DNA of 64,000 nt from Pectobacterium carotovorum (GCA_016415585.1 CP066552.1:992001-1056000), one strand, 5' to 3'. Positions 28,191-36,689 are shown, counted from the stretch's first letter. Made by a program: numbers and translations. Notes: generated from the letters alone by a model not told the origin.

Positions 28191-28763
28191 ACCTAACCCC
28201 TTAGGGTAATAATCACCCCGCGTTATTATGTTGTGTCGCCCTTGACGGCGCACCACCCTGCGTCCGTTACCGGCCTGAATATTCCCCGGCTTATTATTGC
28301 TGCCGTGAATGTCCCTTATCTGATAGTCACCTATGACGCAATCACCCAGCTTAATTACCGGACCGCCCGTTTCAACGGATCCGACTTATTTCAGTATACG
28401 CGGTTTTCGGAAGCAGGACACGCCCGCAGCGGCAGAGGGGGACGCCCGTCCGCCCTGCCGCGCTGAGTAGCGCGGGTGCCCGACTGACGCCTAATATCTG
28501 CCGTATTTCAAGTGGTTGGACGGGATGACGGCGCTAGGCGGACGCCTCCGACGGCGGTCGGATTGCGCAGATCCGGGTCTAGCAGAAACCGGATCCGTAG
28601 CGGAAACATGAACAAAAAATCGCCACGGCATCACCAAGCAGGGGAACGCCTCATCGTTATGACGATGACATGATGTCTGACCGGAAATGGAAAATAACAG
28701 GGAGGAAGGGCAGTAACAGGTTGCATAAATGACAATATACCAATAGCATCATCAATACATCAT

Positions 28764-28847
28764 AGCGTCATCAATCATTAAGACTTGTGACGCTAAGGTG
28801 AAATTGCTGGCTGGCCATAAGCCTGGAAAGTTGATGGTCCAGCCAGC
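28764..28847 (+). promoter_or_regulatory. two inverted repeats in the leader of the 28881 gene
   Basis: AGCGTCA / TGACGCT pairs at 28764-28770 and 28788-28794, and GCTGGCTGG / CCAGCCAGC pairs at 28806-28814 and 28839-28847, ending 33 bases before the ATG. They could be transcript hairpins or operators. The GC-rich stretch 28257-28740 has many short palindromes but no gene that I can support; a ResD recombination site could lie here. Confidence 0.4.
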
Positions 28848-28880
28848 GCCCGTCAATTCTGACAAAATTAGGAGTACCAC

Positions 28881-29861
28881 ATGGTACACGAGAAAGAAAC
28901 TATCGATTACACCGTGCGTGGCTTTAGCCGAGAATTTGATATCACGCTCACCCATTTGTCTATTCTGTGGAGCAAACCCAAGTCGGTTATTCTGCGCGAA
29001 CTCGCCGAGCAGTACCTCACCGATCGCATCAAGATGTTCGGGATGATGAGCAAGCATGTGGCCGCGCTGGATGAGATGATGGCCAGAAACCTCGGCGCCG
29101 AACTCATCGAACTGCCGTACGAATCGCACATCACGACCGGTCACAGCCTGGAGATGGCCAAGCTGCTTACTATCAGCTCCGACGAGCAGCTGGAAGATAT
29201 TCTGGTACGCAATACGCCCTATATCATGGTTCGCGCCAATCAGGTGATCAAAGGCACTCCGCGTACGGTAAAGGGCATGACGCTGTGGTTTGCGCTGTTT
29301 GCCGAAGTGGCGTCGTCTTCCCCCGATGTCGTGAAGGCCGCCTGGGAGCAGATCTTCAACTCCTTCAACGCCTTCGACGACGAATCCTACTACCGGTATT
29401 ATAAAAATATAAATGAAATCAGGGCATTAATGAATAAAGTCACGATTACTGCGGATCTGCACGACGTCCGGCATGAAGGGAAATTTTGTACCGTCGCCAT
29501 CACCAAACCGGCTGATTACGCGTACGGGGCCTGGCTTGCCGTCATCACGCTGACGCCGGCTGGCGCACAGATTGCCGCAAAGGCTGCTGCCCAGGAGGCG
29601 CTGAGCGGCCTGTGTTACCCCACGCTGGAGAAACGGCAAATTGTGGCCAAAAAAGACACGGGGTATCACGCGATGGCCTTTCCTGAAGACGGCGGGGAGA
29701 TGCAACGGGGCTTTACGTTCATTGACGACCGCTGCGAGCTGAATGTCTACTCCAAGGGCTACGCAGGAAGCTCCGAATTCAATCACCCGACCCCGCTGAA
29801 ACACGTGGCTGAGGTACTGGCGTCGCTGACGGATGCACACCTGAAACCGTTCCTCGCCTAA
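28881..29861 (+). CDS. unknown ICE cargo protein
   Basis: A 326-residue soluble protein without recognised domains. The N-terminal 50 residues look helical and may bind DNA (VILRELAEQYLTDRIKMF). The remainder is mixed alpha/beta. It has a strong AGGAG site, a structured leader and its own terminator, so it is a single-gene unit. Base composition matches the neighbouring ICE genes. Confidence 0.6.
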   Translation: MVHEKETIDYTVRGFSREFDITLTHLSILWSKPKSVILRELAEQYLTDRIKMFGMMSKHVAALDEMMARNLGAELIELPYESHITTGHSLEMAKLLTISSDEQLEDILVRNTPYIMVRANQVIKGTPRTVKGMTLWFALFAEVASSSPDVVKAAWEQIFNSFNAFDDESYYRYYKNINEIRALMNKVTITADLHDVRHEGKFCTVAITKPADYAYGAWLAVITLTPAGAQIAAKAAAQEALSGLCYPTLEKRQIVAKKDTGYHAMAFPEDGGEMQRGFTFIDDRCELNVYSKGYAGSSEFNHPTPLKHVAEVLASLTDAHLKPFLA

Positions 29862-29880
29862 CCCTTCCACTCCACTCACA

Positions 29881-29911
29881 GGTCGCTTCGGCGGCCTTTT
29901 TTTGGGCCGCC
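29881..29911. terminator. terminator between convergent genes
   Basis: GGTCGC-ttcg-GCGGCC (one G-U) is followed by seven T, and GGCGGCC / GGCCGCC flanks the same T-run. It serves the 28881 gene and possibly the convergent small gene. Confidence 0.7.
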
Positions 29912-29928
29912 GCCCAGCTCCCCCGTGA

Positions 29929-30108
29929 TTATGCCCGGATATCCCGGCGCACCAGATCCATCACCAACTGGTAATGCGTGTGCTGATGGCGGGACAAACG
30001 CAGTCCCTGTGCCCAGGCGTCGTCAGCCAGACGGATGGCCTCCTCGCCGGTTCGCTGCTGCGCTTCTCTGGTCTGCCAGAGTTTGCGGATTTCATGTTGC
30101 GTATTCAT
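29929..30108 (-). CDS. small unknown protein, 59 residues
   Basis: The minus strand from ATG 30108 to TAA at 29929 encodes a 59-residue, charged, helical protein (MNTQHEIRKLWQTREAQQR...). AAGG lies eight bases before the ATG. It is downstream of the RES gene on the same strand and ends just before the terminator at 29881-29911. No family recognised. Confidence 0.5.
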   Translation of the reverse strand: MNTQHEIRKLWQTREAQQRTGEEAIRLADDAWAQGLRLSRHQHTHYQLVMDLVRRDIRA

Positions 30109-30239
30109 ATGTATGGCCTTGTGTGGTGATAAGAGCCTCTACCATGCCGTCACGACGCCCGCCGTACACTACCTATCTGCAGATATTCACGCCTGATCGC
30201 GCAGCAATAACTGGGCCGGGAAAGCGAGGAATTTCAGAG

Positions 30240-31742
30240 TTAGAACGGAAAATCGTCCTGACCAGAGGCGAAGTCCCATGGCGGAACGACGGAACCGGCT
30301 GGTTCAGAACGCGGGGTATAGCTGTATGTGCTCCGCCTGACGGAGTCTGTGGAATATTCAAACCGGGCAGCCCGTATACCGTGAACGCTGACAGAGTGGA
30401 GATCTATCTCCAGAGCAGGCTCCCGGCGATCGTCCTGAAGTGAAAGGTCGGAAATTTCACGCCCGTCGGCATCCGGCGCACCGGTATCCTGAGAAGATAT
30501 AATCTCTGTAACACAGATATCTGGCTCCCATTCATCTTCGTCATACTGATGGCCATATCTGATCATGCAGTCCTCCTTTGCCGGCAGTGTCATCAGGCGG
30601 ACACGGGAGGCCTTATGGAACAATACAACGTTGTATCGCTCCTCCAGCCCAGCCCCCGGCAGCTGTACGGAGGGATAGAGGATGCCGTCAAGGTCAAATC
30701 GGGAAGAGTCCGCCAGGTATTCTGCTATAACCTGAGTCGGGATATAACGGAAGTCTTCTTCACCAGGCAGTACAGGATCGACAATCCTTCTGGTCAGCGT
30801 AGAGAGGAACGCAGCCTGTTCACGTCTTTTTATATACTCCGGATCGAGCAGGCTTCCGTTATCCAGAACACTTTCAAGCGCTGGCAGGTTCAGCAGCCTG
30901 AGCGAGCGGATAAGACTGAACTTGGCGCAAACCGCATTGCAGCCCACCGGAGGGCGAATTTCAGAAATGGCCGTATCGACTGAACTGGCACCATAAAAGA
31001 CCGAAATACCTCTGGCGCTCATACGGTTTTCACCACTGAGATGAGGCGGCGGCGGGCCTAACTCCCTGTCCGGAGACACAAGCATTTGCTCTAGCTCAGT
31101 ATGATTACGACTCCAGCGGGCGCGGTACAGTGACGGGATCGCAGTACCTGGACCGGCCTCAATGGTCACCGGTACTTCACCGTGGGCACGCATTGTCTCC
31201 ACACCACGAAATATGCTGTCGAGGGTGGTGTTGACGGCATGGTTGATGAAACGTGACTCTGAATTTAACGAGGTAACAAATTGTCTCCACATGGAATCGA
31301 GACGGCCGGTACTTATCTTGCGATGTTCAGCATAACAGGCACCCCGTGCAAACTCGGTCTCCAGTCCGATGATGTCGGAATCAAAATCAGAATGTCTATA
31401 TTCGAGGAGTTGTTGAATATCGTCTGCAATCTTACGGCGTGTCTGGAGCAAATCTCCAATAAGCTGCACGATATCTTCCCCGTCGCGGAACCAGTCATAA
31501 TCATCAGTATGACGAAGTCGGGCATACTCCATCTCGTTCGGTTCAGTGGGCGTCCGGTAAAAATGTGCTTTAATCGCCTTTTCTGTCAGGTTGCTTACTG
31601 CCTCCAAAGAGAAACAGGCGTAGATCTGCGCGCAGTAATGACAAGTCTGCTGGATTCCCTCCTTCTCAATACTGTTTCGTAAAAATTCTTCTGTAATACA
31701 AACAGCACAAACCCAGCACTCATCTGGCTCTTCGGCACTCAT
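30240..31742 (-). CDS. RES-domain protein with N-terminal zinc-ribbon/HEPN-like domain
   Basis: A 500-residue protein. The N-terminus has two cysteine pairs (CWVCAVC and CHYC), followed by a helical domain like the HEPN/RES N-terminal family. The RES domain follows: LYRARWSRN with the arginine, the YGASSVDTAISEIRP segment with the glutamate, and ERYNVVLFHKAS near the end. RES toxins degrade NAD. A C-terminal region of about 150 residues is variable. The start is uncertain: the frame is open to 31892, but the cysteine-rich domain begins here. The ParB-like gene upstream is the likely operon partner. Confidence 0.75.
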   Translation of the reverse strand: MSAEEPDECWVCAVCITEEFLRNSIEKEGIQQTCHYCAQIYACFSLEAVSNLTEKAIKAHFYRTPTEPNEMEYARLRHTDDYDWFRDGEDIVQLIGDLLQTRRKIADDIQQLLEYRHSDFDSDIIGLETEFARGACYAEHRKISTGRLDSMWRQFVTSLNSESRFINHAVNTTLDSIFRGVETMRAHGEVPVTIEAGPGTAIPSLYRARWSRNHTELEQMLVSPDRELGPPPPHLSGENRMSARGISVFYGASSVDTAISEIRPPVGCNAVCAKFSLIRSLRLLNLPALESVLDNGSLLDPEYIKRREQAAFLSTLTRRIVDPVLPGEEDFRYIPTQVIAEYLADSSRFDLDGILYPSVQLPGAGLEERYNVVLFHKASRVRLMTLPAKEDCMIRYGHQYDEDEWEPDICVTEIISSQDTGAPDADGREISDLSLQDDRREPALEIDLHSVSVHGIRAARFEYSTDSVRRSTYSYTPRSEPAGSVVPPWDFASGQDDFPF

Positions 31743-31931
31743 AAATAAAGGTATCTCCGTGTGAATACTCTGCTCAGGAAGTTTATCAGACGTAGCCTGC
31801 CTGAGATTTCCTGCTTTATCAGTTTTCGGATTCCGATGAAAAATGAGGTCCAAAGCAGTGAAATTTAAAGTGACATGCTTCATGCAGGACATCTGGCATT
31901 AACAGGCCTGGCGTTCGCCCGAAGTCCTGGC

Positions 31932-32381
31932 TTAAGGCTTCCAGACTAATGACGGGATCAGCGCCTCCAGGCTCGCCGAATCCACAGGCGATGCAAGAAA
32001 AGTTATCTTTATTTCACCGGTGAGGTGCGCCACATTAAATCGGTGATTACCGTCTGCAATATCGATTTTTTTAACACCATTTATTTCAACGATCCGTAAC
32101 ACGGGCGGAGTCAGCGCGTCTCCGTCTTTCCAGTGATTGATGACGTCTTCAATCTTATCATCAATGGCCCCCTCCCTGAGTTCCTCGACACAGTCGATTT
32201 TTCTGGCATAGATCAGATGCGCATGTATTTCAGCGGTTAATGCGCTCCCCAGGCGTAGCTTCCCGACCGGAGCTGCCCACTCAGGGGGATCACCGTCAAA
32301 TGCCCAGTCCCTTCCATCCGGGTCTTTACTCCACGTAACCCGGAGTGGAGGCCATTTACTGACCGGTTCGTCAAGATACAT
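31932..32381 (-). CDS. ParB/sulfiredoxin-like fold protein, probable RES partner
   Basis: A 149-residue protein whose second half resembles the ParB N-terminal/sulfiredoxin fold: PPVLRIVEIN, then DIADGNHRFNVAHLTG, where D-G-N-H-R matches the D-G-x-H-R motif of ParB-like nucleotide-binding domains. AGGAA lies nine bases before the ATG. It is the upstream gene of the RES pair and may act as antitoxin or modifier, although known RES partners are usually Xre-type proteins. Confidence 0.6.
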   Translation of the reverse strand: MYLDEPVSKWPPLRVTWSKDPDGRDWAFDGDPPEWAAPVGKLRLGSALTAEIHAHLIYARKIDCVEELREGAIDDKIEDVINHWKDGDALTPPVLRIVEINGVKKIDIADGNHRFNVAHLTGEIKITFLASPVDSASLEALIPSLVWKP

Positions 32382-32692
32382 CCCGCACGTTCCTGTTCAC
32401 TGTTGTTTTATTGCCAGCGAGCATAGCCGCAAGCACTGTCATTCTTCAATGACTTCCGGGACTGCCAGAATCCGGATCTGTTACCTGAAAATGATGATGC
32501 GATGGTATTCTTCGTATTACACATTTTATATGCATGTATCATACGATATGTATTCATTGTGAGCGGCGCGAATACGTTTCCGGCCTACGAGAAGGGAAGT
32601 TAGAACAAAGCATGATGAGAAGTGAAGTATCAATACGAAAAGTTATTTAGTAATGAATAGGCTGAGATGGTTTTTATTAAACGGCGGAGGTG
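32382..32692. other. AT-rich intergenic region
   Basis: This stretch separates the divergent ParB-like and HEPN-like genes and must hold promoters for both. It is AT-rich, but I cannot point to a specific promoter or operator with confidence. Confidence 0.4.
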
Positions 32693-33652
32693 ATGGTGAG
32701 TGATGTTTTTTATCGTTCAACACTGAAAGTTAGTTGTGTATTTCTGGGGTATTATCGATATAAAGATGTTTTTCAAATATTGGAGAGTGATAAATCAGGC
32801 CCTACCCCTGATCATAAATATGTTGATATTGAATTCAATGATAAATATATGATGAATAAAGAATGGGAGTTTAAAAACGTATTCGGACAGGCTTATGGTC
32901 ACCTTGATTTACTTCAGGAGTTAATTGCACTTCTACATATTTGCACTAATCAATCTTGTGAATTGGATACTGACGGTATGGGGGCGAAGCCTTTGCCACA
33001 GAAAATAATCCAGGGTTTTACACCGGTTGAAAAAGAACCACACTCTTCCCCTATGGAAAAAAGTGATACTCGAATCCTTGAAAGAATGAATCCAGGCTTA
33101 GCGTTTATCGAAATTCAGAGTCAATCAGAACTGTTGCTTGATAATTACTTTAGATTAGATGATTTATCGCGGTCAAGAATAAACTCTTCGTTATTTCTTC
33201 AAAATAAAATGAGACAGATTATCTTAATTTCGGCTAGCATGGGGGTTGTTGGTTACATATCTTCAATTGAGAATTTGGTAGACTTTGAAGGTGAAAGAAA
33301 TGGGTTTGAATCTAAGAAGTGTGAGTCATGCAAACAACCTGTTTATTCAATAACTCGTCGTTTTAATGATTTTATGAATAAATACTCTGAAGAAAATTTT
33401 AAGGTTCAGAATGATGTAAAGGGTGTTTATCGTACCCAACAGGAATTTGATGGGCTTTCATTCAAAAAACTCATCGGAGAATTCTATAAAAAACGGAGTA
33501 GCATTACTCATGCTGGAGATATTCTTCGGATAGACAAAATGCTGTCCTCATTTTCAATGAAGGATGTCAGGTTTTTTAATGAAGTCGAAACTCATGCTCG
33601 CATTGCATTATTTAGTTATATTCTAAATTTTGATTTCAAGATAGATGGTTAG
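32693..33652 (+). CDS. HEPN-like (ApeA-like) protein, possible defence RNase
   Basis: A 319-residue protein. Towards the C-terminus LIGEFYKKRSSITHAG contains R-x4-H (RSSITH), the catalytic signature of HEPN ribonucleases, in a context like the ApeA-type HEPN proteins. The cysteine pair CESCKQP may bind metal. GGAGG directly upstream leaves ATG 32693 or GTG 32696 as starts. The gene is AT-rich relative to the conjugation genes, suggesting transfer from elsewhere. Function in antiphage defence is inferred. Confidence 0.55.
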   Translation: MVSDVFYRSTLKVSCVFLGYYRYKDVFQILESDKSGPTPDHKYVDIEFNDKYMMNKEWEFKNVFGQAYGHLDLLQELIALLHICTNQSCELDTDGMGAKPLPQKIIQGFTPVEKEPHSSPMEKSDTRILERMNPGLAFIEIQSQSELLLDNYFRLDDLSRSRINSSLFLQNKMRQIILISASMGVVGYISSIENLVDFEGERNGFESKKCESCKQPVYSITRRFNDFMNKYSEENFKVQNDVKGVYRTQQEFDGLSFKKLIGEFYKKRSSITHAGDILRIDKMLSSFSMKDVRFFNEVETHARIALFSYILNFDFKIDG

Positions 33653-33720
33653 AATAATCCCATAGTTTTCTTTACTCTGAAGTTTCTATTTGATTGTTTT
33701 GTTTGTTATCCATATATCCA

Positions 33721-34720
33721 CGGACAAATAAGCCAGTGAGTCTGCGCCCACCAAAGGCGCGGACGAACGGAAGCGGTCGGCGAGTGTCGAGCCGACTTTG
33801 TCGGTGGGTATGTGGGTAACTATTTGACGATCCCGAATCGCATTGTTAATATCCTTTTCGCTGTACCATCGTCCACTCGGACGATCACCAATGATCCGTC
33901 AGCCTGTGAGGATCGCCTTAGGGTGGCTGTGAACACTTCTGTAGCCTGCAAGGAAGAACACGCTCAGTTGCGTGTGGTAAATCTGCCAGCCTTTGGAAGC
34001 AGATATCACCAGGTAGTTTAAACGCCGTTGCGAGCGTGGTGATGAAGGTCCGTTTATCCACTCAAATACTGACTCGTCTTAGCGAGCTCAGCCCGATAGC
34101 TTCAGCAACAATTTGATGTTGTTCGAAGTTTTCTGTTTTACGCACGATTCAAGATACGAATACGTCTAGAGCACCGTCCGACCTTTGCACGCACGTATAA
34201 GGCCATTTGGTACATTTGGCCGCTTACGGGAGTCGCAATGGAAGGTCAAAGCTGCGCGGCGTCACTTGTGCATGAGCAACGCGAATACCAAGTGACGCGC
34301 GAGCGCGTAATACGGTCAGAGCTTACGCACTGCCCGATAGACGATTCTTCTACCATCTGACCAACACGTAGTAACGGTTTTTAGTACGTATAAAGACGTT
34401 TTACTAACCGTTTAATGGTCGTTCATTTAACAAACAGTCCGAATGTATGAAAAACATCATCATGAAGACATTTCTATTAGATAGAGGAGGTAATCAGCAC
34501 GACATCGATGGCGACGCCAGCAACAACTGGCGTGTGGAGGTAGACTGACGAAAGTCAGCCCGGCGTAAGCCGCGAATGGGTAACACCCAGGGTGCCTTGC
34601 AACAATTCAACATTTCGCCCCCGATGCACAGATGTCTGCTGAGACGCAGGATGCGCAAAATCAAACCGTGTCGTCGGGGATGAAGTACCTATTTTTGCTC
34701 TCTTTTAGAAGGGTGCCGGT
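33721..34720 (+). ncRNA. highly structured non-coding region ahead of the integrase-domain gene
   Basis: About 1 kb with no convincing gene but many perfect helices: GTCGGC/GCCGAC (33776-33796), ATCGTCC/GGACGAT (33868-33885), ACACGC/GCGTGT (33958-33975), ATCACCA/TGGTGAT (34004-34043), GCGTCACTTG/CAAGTGACGC (34259-34298), GGTCAGA/TCTGACC (34314-34362), ACGCCAG/CTGGCGT (34514-34533), CTGAC-GAAA-GTCAG (34545-34558), CGGC-GTAA-GCCG (34561-34572), TGGGT/ACCCA (34577-34589) and CCCCGA/TCGGGG (34619-34679). Two helices carry GNRA tetraloops. Read on the plus strand, this looks like one or more large structured RNAs. The family is unknown to me. Confidence 0.55.
33868..34052 (+). ncRNA. structured RNA repeat, copy A
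   Basis: The last 122 bases (33931-34052) are identical to 36196-36317. The part before them is similar in layout but differs by compensating changes: hairpin ATCGTCC-actc-GGACGAT here against GTCGT-ctctg-ACGAC in copy B, and helix CAGCC/GGCTG around GTGAGGATCGCCTT against GTGACT/AGTCAC. This indicates selection on RNA structure. Copy A starts the structured region. Confidence 0.65.
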
Positions 34721-34762
34721 GAGTTACGTATTCCGTTCACACTGACGGAATACGTAACTCAC
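34719..34762. promoter_or_regulatory. 18-base perfect inverted repeat before the integrase-domain gene
   Basis: GTGAGTTACGTATTCCGT (34719-34736) and its complement (34745-34762) are separated by 8 bases, ending 22 bases before the ATG. It could be a transcript hairpin, a dimeric operator or a recombinase-binding site. Confidence 0.6.
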
Positions 34763-34784
34763 TTCATTAGAACTGGAGGGCTAT

Positions 34785-35675
34785 ATGGCTAAGTTAAACA
34801 AGAATCTTGTGACGTTAGCGCGGGACGGTGGCGGTAGTTTTAAAACACTTAATGACCGTATGAAAATAGCCGATCGTTTTGCGGAAAGGTTAAAGCGCTT
34901 GAATGTGCAGATTAGGGATGCAAAGAATATTAAGCCTCGTCATATTGAAATGTATATCAGAAGTCGTCAGGAAGAGAAAATTTCAATCAGGACGTTGCAA
35001 AATGAAATGTCAGCAATACGATCCATTCTGCGTGCAGCCGGTAAGACCATTATGGCTAACCCAGAAAACGAAAAACTGAGTAATCAGGCATTGGGTATTT
35101 CTGGCGTGAGTCGTGACGGTTCAAAAGTCGCTATTCCAGATAATGTATATCAAGGGATTTTAGAAAAGGTGAGTGCTGCAGATAAAGGTGCAGCAGCTGC
35201 AATGGAATTATCCCGCCTTCTTGGTTTACGGACTGAAGAAACTATTCAATCAGTTAAGTCTCTTAAAACATGGCAAAAGGCATTACAAAATGGTAATGAG
35301 AAAGTCCGGATCGTTTACGGCACGAAAGGGGGGAGGCCAAGAGATACGACAATTATTGAAAGGGACACGTTAATCAATGCAGTGAATAATGCAATACATA
35401 TTACGAGCGAAAATAACGGGCGGTTGATTAATCGTCCTGCGTTGCATTTGGCAATTGAACAGTATCGTAATATCGTTAGGGAAGCGGGGCTTGTCGGAAA
35501 ATATGCACCTCATAGCCTTAGATATGCTTATACCCAAGATGCAACAAAGCTACATCTTAAAAATGGATTTAGTAAAGAAGAGGCTGATGCATTAGTTTCC
35601 ATGGATTTGGGGCACGGGGATGGTCGTGGTCGTTATGTTGCCCGCGTTTATAATAAAGTTGATCCCTCTCAGTGA
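34785..35675 (+). CDS. integrase-domain protein (ICE-associated tyrosine recombinase-like)
   Basis: A 296-residue protein with an N-terminal SAM-like core-binding region and a C-terminal recombinase-like domain: LLGLRTEE with the first arginine, PHSLRYAYTQ in place of the H-x-x-R motif, and LGHGDGRGRYVARVY ending in a candidate tyrosine. Such proteins are common ICE accessory genes and are distinct from the integrase at the tRNA. It has a GGAGGG site and the long inverted repeat just upstream. The substrate site is unknown. Confidence 0.75.
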   Translation: MAKLNKNLVTLARDGGGSFKTLNDRMKIADRFAERLKRLNVQIRDAKNIKPRHIEMYIRSRQEEKISIRTLQNEMSAIRSILRAAGKTIMANPENEKLSNQALGISGVSRDGSKVAIPDNVYQGILEKVSAADKGAAAAMELSRLLGLRTEETIQSVKSLKTWQKALQNGNEKVRIVYGTKGGRPRDTTIIERDTLINAVNNAIHITSENNGRLINRPALHLAIEQYRNIVREAGLVGKYAPHSLRYAYTQDATKLHLKNGFSKEEADALVSMDLGHGDGRGRYVARVYNKVDPSQ

Positions 35676-35682
35676 GAGAATT

Positions 35683-35973
35683 TCAAGAAGGATTTTTGGC
35701 AGTTTCATTGTAAATCGTCAAGGCTGCCAATCTTCCTTGTTCTGTTAACGCATAGGACAATTTTAATTGTTCGTCTCTATACTGTTCAACAAAACCATTT
35801 TTATGTAGAGTATGACAGGACGTTCTTAAATGATTTTGATATAATGTCACGCTACGGTTTCTACTTATCATAGAGAATAAGGCTGTAGCTGTTACAAAGT
35901 GTTGATGGCCTTTTTTCTGCTCAATTGCATACAGCAGAAACAAGACATCACGTTGATTTCTTGAAATACGCAT
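35683..35973 (-). CDS. small winged-helix-like regulator
   Basis: A 96-residue basic protein with a predicted winged-helix layout: a helix-turn-helix-like stretch (SVTLYQNHLRTSCHTLHKNGFVEQ) followed by a two-stranded wing (YRDEQLKLSYALTEQG). It starts 14 bases from the first of two palindromes ATTCGTATC-A-GATACGA(A)T, so it is probably autoregulated. It ends eight bases from the convergent integrase-domain gene and may regulate the RNA/leader operon on its other side. Confidence 0.6.
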   Translation of the reverse strand: MRISRNQRDVLFLLYAIEQKKGHQHFVTATALFSMISRNRSVTLYQNHLRTSCHTLHKNGFVEQYRDEQLKLSYALTEQGRLAALTIYNETAKNPS

Positions 35974-35986
35974 ACTCCCTCCTCTT

Positions 35987-36056
35987 ATTCGTATCAGATA
36001 CGATTAAATATTCTTCCTGCAAACAGTTCAATGCTTTATTCGTATCAGATACGAAT
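35987..36056. promoter_or_regulatory. pair of palindromic operators
   Basis: ATTCGTATCAGATACGAT at 35987-36004 and the longer perfect palindrome TATTCGTATC-A-GATACGAATA at 36037-36057 have centres 51 bases apart, about five helical turns. They lie just upstream of the winged-helix gene and between it and structured RNA copy B. Confidence 0.72.
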
Positions 36057-36131
36057 AATTTAATGACTCAGGAATAGTTGAGAATATATTGAATTCAATT
36101 CCATCTTTGAGTATGTTGAACGGGCTAACCT

Positions 36132-36317
36132 GTCGTCTCTGACGACCACTAATGATCCGGTGACTCGTGAGGATCGCCTTCGGGTAGTCACAAAAGAACA
36201 CTTCTGTAGCCTGCAAGGAAGAACACGCTCAGTTGCGTGTGGTAAATCTGCCAGCCTTTGGAAGCAGATATCACCAGGTAGTTTAAACGCCGTTGCGAGC
36301 GTGGTGATGAAGGTCCG
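36132..36317 (+). ncRNA. structured RNA repeat, copy B
   Basis: This is the second copy of the element at 33868-34052: 122 identical bases (36196-36317) preceded by a covarying two-hairpin part, GTCGT/ACGAC at 36132-36146 and GTGACT/AGTCAC at 36160-36165 and 36186-36191. It lies immediately upstream of the first leader and gene of the 36.4-46 kb operon. Confidence 0.65.
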
Positions 36318-36338
36318 ATTTTACTAACCATCAATCAA

Positions 36339-36407
36339 TCCCTCCGGGAAGCTACTTCCCGATAGCAGGGGGTGGTTTTCCAAATATTTTATTTTGGAGC
36401 AACCACA
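36339..36407 (+). promoter_or_regulatory. leader 1 (hairpin plus RBS-sequestering hairpin)
   Basis: GGGAAG-cta-CTTCCC (36346-36360) is followed by GTGGTTTTCCAAA (36372-36384), which can pair with TTTGG-AGC-AACCAC (36393-36406), covering the GGAG before ATG 36408. It follows structured RNA copy B directly. Confidence 0.6.
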
Positions 36408-36683
36408 ATGAACTCTTCTACTGCATATCGTGATGGATACTGGGCAGGTCAGTTGTTGCTTTCACTGAAGAAAAAAGTGAAAACGCGACAACATATTTAT
36501 AAGACCTACAGTTTCCTTCAGCTGTTACTCATTTGTGGAAGTGCTGTCATCGTCTTCTGTTTTTTTTATTTGAGCAGACTCGGCGGTTTTCAGCATAAGC
36601 CTCAACAAGATGAACCGATGGATACTTCTGTTGAACCTGTTACGGTTTCGACAGAACAGGCATATCCGGAAGACTCTTTCTAA
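36408..36683 (+). CDS. small single-pass membrane protein
   Basis: A 91-residue protein with a cytosolic basic N-terminus, one membrane segment (about residues 40-60, LLLICGSAVIVFCFFYL) and an acidic tail. The ATG 36408 follows GGAG inside leader 1; the in-frame ATG at 36372 lies within the leader hairpin and is rejected. First gene of the leader-bearing operon; function unknown. Confidence 0.6.
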   Translation: MNSSTAYRDGYWAGQLLLSLKKKVKTRQHIYKTYSFLQLLLICGSAVIVFCFFYLSRLGGFQHKPQQDEPMDTSVEPVTVSTEQAYPEDSF

Positions 36684-36689
36684 CACCGA

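Noticed and set aside
29925..30443. Plus-strand open frame of 172 codons
   Set aside because: It is antisense to the end of the RES gene and the 59-residue gene, has no ribosome-binding site and reads as low-quality proline/arginine-rich text.
33812..34021. Plus-strand open frame of 69 codons
   Set aside because: It lies across structured RNA copy A, where changes between copies preserve base pairing and not codons, and the frame is not preserved in copy B.
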